A stretch of DNA of 64,000 bases from Sphingomonas sp. dw_22 (GTDB lineage: Bacteria > Pseudomonadota > Alphaproteobacteria > Sphingomonadales > Sphingomonadaceae), in NCBI RefSeq assembly GCF_018449795.1, contig NZ_JAAVVE010000019.1:1-64000 (forward strand), read 5' to 3'. Both the position numbers and the translations under genes were made by a program. The notes beneath the pieces are model-generated. The model was not told the DNA's origin. It did no database searches and saw only the letters and a program-made list of their open reading frames with translations. The first letter of the stretch is position 1. Each line of letters opens with the position of its first letter. Positions 60,610-64,000 of the stretch are shown here, in pieces.

Positions 60610-61218
60610 TCACGCCACCTTGAATCCTTCCTTGTTCATCGCCAGCGTCAGCGCCTTGTTGCGATCCTCGGAAAGCTGGGCGCGCAGCATCGGGAAGAGA
60701 TGGCTTTCCTCCTCGCGCATATGCTTCTCGATATCGGCGCGGAACCGGCGGAGCTTCATGATCCAGTCGGGCGAGGCCGTGGGCATGTTCTCCAGCTCGT
60801 AGAGATATTGCTTCACATAGCCATGCTCCTTGTTCAGGGCATCGGCCGCCTCGCGCTGGCCCGCTTCGCGCAGCGCGGGATAGATCACATTCTCTTCCTC
60901 GATCGCATGCTTGGTCAGCGCATGCTTCAGATGCGCGAGCAGCATGTTGCGGCGGACGGTGGCCTTCTCATCGGTCGCCTCCAGCGCATCGAACACCTTG
61001 AGCACCGCCGCGTGCTCCGTAGCCAGCGCTTCGTCCCAATTGCCGGCGAGCGCGGTCGGCGCCTGGACGGCCGCCTTGCGCCCGAGCAGCGCCAGCAGGC
61101 CCAGCGCGGCCCCGCCCGCGGCGGCGCCGGCGATCATGCCGAGATTGCCGCCGTTCCCGGCCTTCTTCGATCCGGTGAATCGTCCGTTCCTGTCGCGTGT
61201 CGCGGTAGTCGTCGCCAT
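60610..61218 (-). CDS. Hemerythrin HHE domain protein with N-terminal Gly/Ala-rich hydrophobic segment
   Basis: A 202-residue protein. An N-terminal basic region is followed by a Gly/Ala-rich hydrophobic stretch (LGMIAGAAAGGAALGLLALL, about 26-45) that may anchor it. The hemerythrin bundle (about 60-195) shows iron-ligand candidates in LATEHAAVLKV, LTKHAIEEENVIYPAL, LNKEHGYVKQYL and IEKHMREEESHLFPML. HHE proteins bind a di-iron centre and sense or carry oxygen, NO or iron. ATG 61218 has GGAG 6 nt upstream; an ATG four codons earlier exists. Single-gene unit upstream of the repeat. Confidence 0.88.
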   Translation of the reverse strand: MATTTATRDRNGRFTGSKKAGNGGNLGMIAGAAAGGAALGLLALLGRKAAVQAPTALAGNWDEALATEHAAVLKVFDALEATDEKATVRRNMLLAHLKHALTKHAIEEENVIYPALREAGQREAADALNKEHGYVKQYLYELENMPTASPDWIMKLRRFRADIEKHMREEESHLFPMLRAQLSEDRNKALTLAMNKEGFKVA

Positions 61219-61286
61219 GTCCGTCTCCATCGAAATGGGTTCGGCTGCACAACCGTTCGGCGACGCGGGCGTTCCGAAATATCCTG

Positions 61287-62069
61287 CTATTTCCGAGCTT
61301 CGGCCGCCATTTCGGCATTGCGGCGGGTCGCGGCGGCGATCGTCTCGCGCAGCAGCGGCCTGAGCCCGGTATCGCGATCGAGGACATTCAGCCCCTCGCG
61401 CGTCGATCCGCCAGGACTGGCGACGCGATCCGCCAGCACGGCGGGCGAAACGTCGGCCGCAGCGGCCAGCATCGCCGATCCTTCCACCGTGGCGATCGCC
61501 AGCCGCCCGGCCTGATCGGCGGGCAGGCCCAGCGCCGCGCCTGCCTCCGCCAGAGCATCGATGAAGCGATAGACGAAGCCCGGCCCGCTGCCGGCCAGCG
61601 CGGTGACCACGTCGAGCAGCCCTTCGTCCGCGATCCACTCGACCAGCCCCAGCGGCGCCATCAGCGCCTCGATCGCCGCATCCCGCTCACCGTGGAGCGC
61701 GACGACACCCTTGCCGAGCGCGACCGGCAGATTGGGCATCGCCCGGACGATGCGGTTGCCGGGAAAGCGCGCGCGCAGCGTCTCCGTCTCCACGCCCGCC
61801 AGGATCGACACCAGCGGCGGCCCCGCGGGGATCGCGGGGATCGCGTCCAATTGCTGCGGTTTGACCCCGAGCAGGATCATCTGCGGTAGCGGCCCTTCTG
61901 GAAACGCCCGGCCCTGCCGCACGCCTTCGGGAAGCGACCGGTCACCGCGATTGACCACGAAGACGGAAGCGGGATCGATCGTCCCCGCGGCGATCCAGCG
62001 CCGCAGCATCGCGCCGGCCATGTTGCCGCATCCGACCAGCCAGATGCCGGCCGGCGGCTTGGCGCTCAT
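61287..62069 (-). CDS. proC: Pyrroline-5-carboxylate reductase
   Basis: A 260-residue NAD(P)H enzyme performing the last step of proline synthesis. IWLVGCGNMAGAMLRRWIAA binds the dinucleotide at residues 8-27. MPNLPVALGKGVVAL and ALAGSGPGFVYRFIDALAEA follow, and ASPGGSTREGLNVLDRDTGL near residue 220 is the conserved C-terminal signature. ATG 62069 overlaps the stop of the YbjN-domain gene (ATGA), an arrangement I associate with sphingomonads and relatives. Confidence 0.95.
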   Translation of the reverse strand: MSAKPPAGIWLVGCGNMAGAMLRRWIAAGTIDPASVFVVNRGDRSLPEGVRQGRAFPEGPLPQMILLGVKPQQLDAIPAIPAGPPLVSILAGVETETLRARFPGNRIVRAMPNLPVALGKGVVALHGERDAAIEALMAPLGLVEWIADEGLLDVVTALAGSGPGFVYRFIDALAEAGAALGLPADQAGRLAIATVEGSAMLAAAADVSPAVLADRVASPGGSTREGLNVLDRDTGLRPLLRETIAAATRRNAEMAAEARK

Positions 62070-62572
62070 GCTTCGCCCTGCGTCTCGATCAGCGCCGAGG
62101 CAAGCGCGTCGGCCGGCGTCTTGCCGCCCCACAGCACGAACTGGAACACCGGATAGAAGCGCTCGCACTCGTCGATCGCGCTCTCGACCAGCAGCTCGGC
62201 CTGGGCGAGCGACAGCGTCGCGTCGTCGCTGGTGTCGATCATCGCCGCGTGGCGAAACAGCAGGATGCCGCTCTGCGACCACAGCTCGAAATGGCCGATC
62301 CAGAGCTGCTCGTTGACCAGGCCCACTGCCTCATAGACCGAGACGCGGCGCTCATCGGGCACGCGCACGTCCGGAAAGGCCAGGAACTGGAGCACGCCAT
62401 CATCCTCGCGCCAGATCGCGCGCAGCTCATATTGCGTCCAGCTACCCTTGACCTTGGCGACGATCTCGTCGTCCTCACGCTCATAGCTCCAGCCATGGGC
62501 GGCGAAATAGCTTTCCAGCATGTCGATGGGGGCGGCGGCTTCGTCGCGGTCGAATTCCGCTTCGTCGAGCAT
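62066..62572 (-). CDS. YbjN-domain protein
   Basis: A 168-residue acidic cytoplasmic protein of the YbjN family (a fold related to type III secretion chaperones). IDMLESYFAAHGWSYERED is the N-terminal helix, LRAIWREDDGVLQFLAFPDV the central strands, and ECERFYPVFQFVLWGGKTPA the conserved C-terminal segment with the WGGKTP motif. Function is not established; in alphaproteobacteria it is regularly coupled to proC as here. ATG 62572 was used rather than a longer frame to 62650 that lacks family residues. Confidence 0.88.
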   Translation of the reverse strand: MLDEAEFDRDEAAAPIDMLESYFAAHGWSYEREDDEIVAKVKGSWTQYELRAIWREDDGVLQFLAFPDVRVPDERRVSVYEAVGLVNEQLWIGHFELWSQSGILLFRHAAMIDTSDDATLSLAQAELLVESAIDECERFYPVFQFVLWGGKTPADALASALIETQGEA

Positions 62573-62693
62573 CAATACCTCCACTCGGCAGGACGGGACG
62601 AGCCAAGTCCTGCCAATGGCGCCGGACACGCACAAGCGCAGCGTGCGCAACCCTGTCGAAAAGCTGTGGACAAAAGGTTTGTTTCCTCAGCGC

Positions 62694-62993
62694 TCAAGCG
62701 TCGCCCTGCGGCTTCTTCGGCCTGGCGGCCTTCGGGGCAGGCTTGGGAGCGCCGATCTGCGCCTCCAGCGCCGCGATCCGCGCCTTCAGCGCATCGGCCT
62801 CGTCGCGGGCGGCGGCGGCCATCGCCTTGACCGCGTCGAATTCGTCGCGGCTGACGAAGTCGAGCCCGCCGATCCACGTCCTGGCGCGCTCGCGCGCCGC
62901 CGCTTCGCCCTCGCGCGCCATGCCGGCGACGGTGCCCGCCGCGCCGTTCACGAACTTCACGAAATCGTCGAACAGGCGGTTGTCGGTCTGCAT
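62694..62993 (-). CDS. ubiK: Accessory ubiquinone biosynthesis factor UbiK (BMFP/YqiC) family
   Basis: A 99-residue protein. RLFDDFVKFVNGAAGTVAGM forms an amphipathic helix that in the family associates with membranes. VSRDEFDAVKAMAAAARDEA leads into a C-terminal coiled coil that trimerises, followed by a Lys/Pro/Ala-rich tail. UbiK assists aerobic ubiquinone synthesis with UbiJ in enterobacteria. It starts 20 nt after the tspO stop. Confidence 0.85.
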   Translation of the reverse strand: MQTDNRLFDDFVKFVNGAAGTVAGMAREGEAAARERARTWIGGLDFVSRDEFDAVKAMAAAARDEADALKARIAALEAQIGAPKPAPKAARPKKPQGDA

Positions 62994-63013
62994 TTCAAAA
63001 TTCCTGGCAATCT

Positions 63014-63571
63014 TCAGATGATCTGGATTTGGTCGCTCGAGCGCCCCGGCGCAATCCTCGATGCGTCGGGATTGAGCGTATGGATCTGATAGAGCAGGAA
63101 AGCCGCATAGCATATCCCGGCAAGATACGGCACCATCAGCAGCGCCGCGCCGGTGCGCACCCGGGCGAACAACAGCGTCGTCACCAGCGCCAGCCCCAGC
63201 AGCACGCCCAGGATTACCAGCGCCGTCGTCACCTGATGCAGGCCGAAGAACACGGGCGACCAGGCAAGGCTCACTACAAGCTGGAGGACGAACAGCGCGA
63301 CCGCCGGCATCCGCATCCGCGATCCGCGCGCATTGACCACCATCGCCAGTGCCAGGCCCAGCAGCACGTAGAGAATCCCCCAGACGATCGGGAGAGCCCA
63401 TTCGGGCGGCATCCCCTCGGGCTTTGCGAGGCGCATATACCAGGAATTCTGCTCGCCGCTGGGCACCAGCCGGGCGGAAAGGAAGCCCAGGAGCAGGATC
63501 AGCGGAACGGTGAAAATGGCCCAACGCAGATACGCCAGCCGCAACTGGCCCCTGGATGCGATCTCGCTCAA
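63014..63571 (-). CDS. tspO: TspO/MBR-family membrane protein
   Basis: A 185-residue protein with five hydrophobic helices. WYMRLAKPEGMPPEWALPIV, then WGILYVLLGLALAMV, is the TspO signature with the conserved P-x-x-W-x-x-P-I-V-W stretch, and LQLVVSLAWSPVFFGLHQVT the conserved third helix. In alphaproteobacteria TspO binds porphyrins and affects tetrapyrrole and redox control. The only suitable start is TTG at 63571: no ATG or GTG lies in frame before the first helix. It is about 30 residues longer at the C-terminus than compact TspO proteins (IAPGRSSDQIQII end). Confidence 0.9.
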   Translation of the reverse strand: MSEIASRGQLRLAYLRWAIFTVPLILLLGFLSARLVPSGEQNSWYMRLAKPEGMPPEWALPIVWGILYVLLGLALAMVVNARGSRMRMPAVALFVLQLVVSLAWSPVFFGLHQVTTALVILGVLLGLALVTTLLFARVRTGAALLMVPYLAGICYAAFLLYQIHTLNPDASRIAPGRSSDQIQII

Positions 63572-63683
63572 TCCTGTTCCCCCTCTTCCCTCCGCGCGGC
63601 GGCGCCGCGATGCGGCTGCACTCCACCTGCGCGGATTCGGCCGCTTTGCGGCGCGTCCCCGATATCCGCGAGACTAGGAAGAT

Positions 63684-64000
63684 TTATGTTACGGTTGCAA
63701 GCGCTTCGCCGGGAATGCGCGAAAGTTTCGTTGCCGCAACGAGGAACTCGACATTGCCCTCCGGCCCTGTGATCGGGCTCCGGGTAACGCCGGCCACGTC
63801 CCAGCCCTTCGAGACCAGCCACGCCTCGACCTCACGGCAGACCCGGTCATGCACCTCGGGATCGCGCACCACCCCGCCCTTGCCCACTTCGTCGCGCCCC
63901 GCCTCGAACTGCGGCTTTATCAGCGCGACCAGCCGCGCATCGGGCCTGGCGAAGCCCAGCGGCACGTCGAGCACCTTGGCCAGGCCGATGAAGCTCGCGT
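63684..64000 (-). CDS. C-terminal part of TlyA-type rRNA 2'-O-methyltransferase (5' end outside window)
   Basis: The frame is open to the right edge; about 104 residues are visible. ASFIGLAKVLDVPLGFARPD, then ARLVALIKPQFEAGRDEVGK, is the FtsJ-like methyltransferase core typical of TlyA, and the end SPITGPEGNVEFLVAATK matches its C-terminus. TlyA methylates 16S and 23S rRNA, and some members are described as hemolysins. The N-terminal S4 RNA-binding domain would lie outside the window. Confidence 0.88.
   Translation of the reverse strand, partial: ASFIGLAKVLDVPLGFARPDARLVALIKPQFEAGRDEVGKGGVVRDPEVHDRVCREVEAWLVSKGWDVAGVTRSPITGPEGNVEFLVAATKLSRIPGEALATVT

Noticed and set aside
1..64000. CRISPR array, prophage, insertion sequence or toxin-antitoxin module
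   Set aside because: I looked for regularly spaced direct repeats, transposase or integrase motifs, and small paired genes, and found none that I could support.

Overview
The window is high-GC chromosomal DNA of an alphaproteobacterium, most likely a Sphingomonas-type member of the Sphingomonadaceae. This is inferred from the GC-rich code, four large TonB-dependent receptors, a FecI/FecR-type sigma/anti-sigma pair, GC-rich intergenic palindromes and the protein families present. I see no phage, transposase, integrase, plasmid or CRISPR content. One tRNA is present (tRNA-Gln, anticodon TTG).

Layout. (1) 1-5668: the end of a kinase/phosphotransferase-type gene, a PfkB sugar kinase, a two-cysteine ArsR regulator, a flavodoxin-fold quinone reductase, a tandem universal stress protein, and a short-chain dehydrogenase divergent from a LysR regulator. 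(2) 5678-16877: one chemotaxis operon on the minus strand, in the order STAS, cheY, cheA, cheW, chemoreceptor, 34-codon chemoreceptor remnant, cheW, cheR, cheB, and two tandem paralogues of about 575 residues. The paralogues combine a CheZ-like D-x-x-x-Q motif with a degenerate receptor hairpin. (3) 17056-24033: a valine (isobutyryl-CoA) degradation operon with a divergent LysR gene. (4) 24102-34681: an AraC gene followed by a TonB receptor and six enzyme or transporter genes for an unidentified, probably hydroxy- or sugar-acid-type substrate. (5) 35245-43329: a second catabolic cluster (MetE-like, alpha/beta hydrolase, VOC enzyme, TonB receptor, IclR regulator, family III CoA-transferase, small citrate-synthase-fold lyase). 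Three of its promoter regions carry the same 32-bp double palindrome. (6) 43501-48372: TonB receptor, 1-Cys peroxiredoxin, serine acetyltransferase and a class I glutamine-amidotransferase-type hydrolase, suggesting a sulfur/thiol theme. (7) 48443-51672: efflux transporter, aldo/keto reductase and LysR. (8) 51829-58483: ECF sigma factor, FecR anti-sigma, STN-type TonB receptor and Tat-exported PhoD phosphatase, which looks like a surface-signalled phosphoester-scavenging unit. (9) 58610-64000: tRNA-Gln, ilvE, MarR, hemerythrin, proC, ybjN, ubiK, tspO and the end of a tlyA-type methyltransferase.

The most interesting points are these: the chemoreceptor remnant that kept both ends of the receptor and is translationally coupled to cheW; the two candidate CheZ-like proteins in an operon that has no cheZ; the shared TTCG-N5-CGAA tandem operator that ties the 35-43 kb genes into one likely IclR regulon; and a family of compound intergenic cassettes bounded by near-identical hairpins. 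All functional statements rest on reading motifs by eye; no database search was run.
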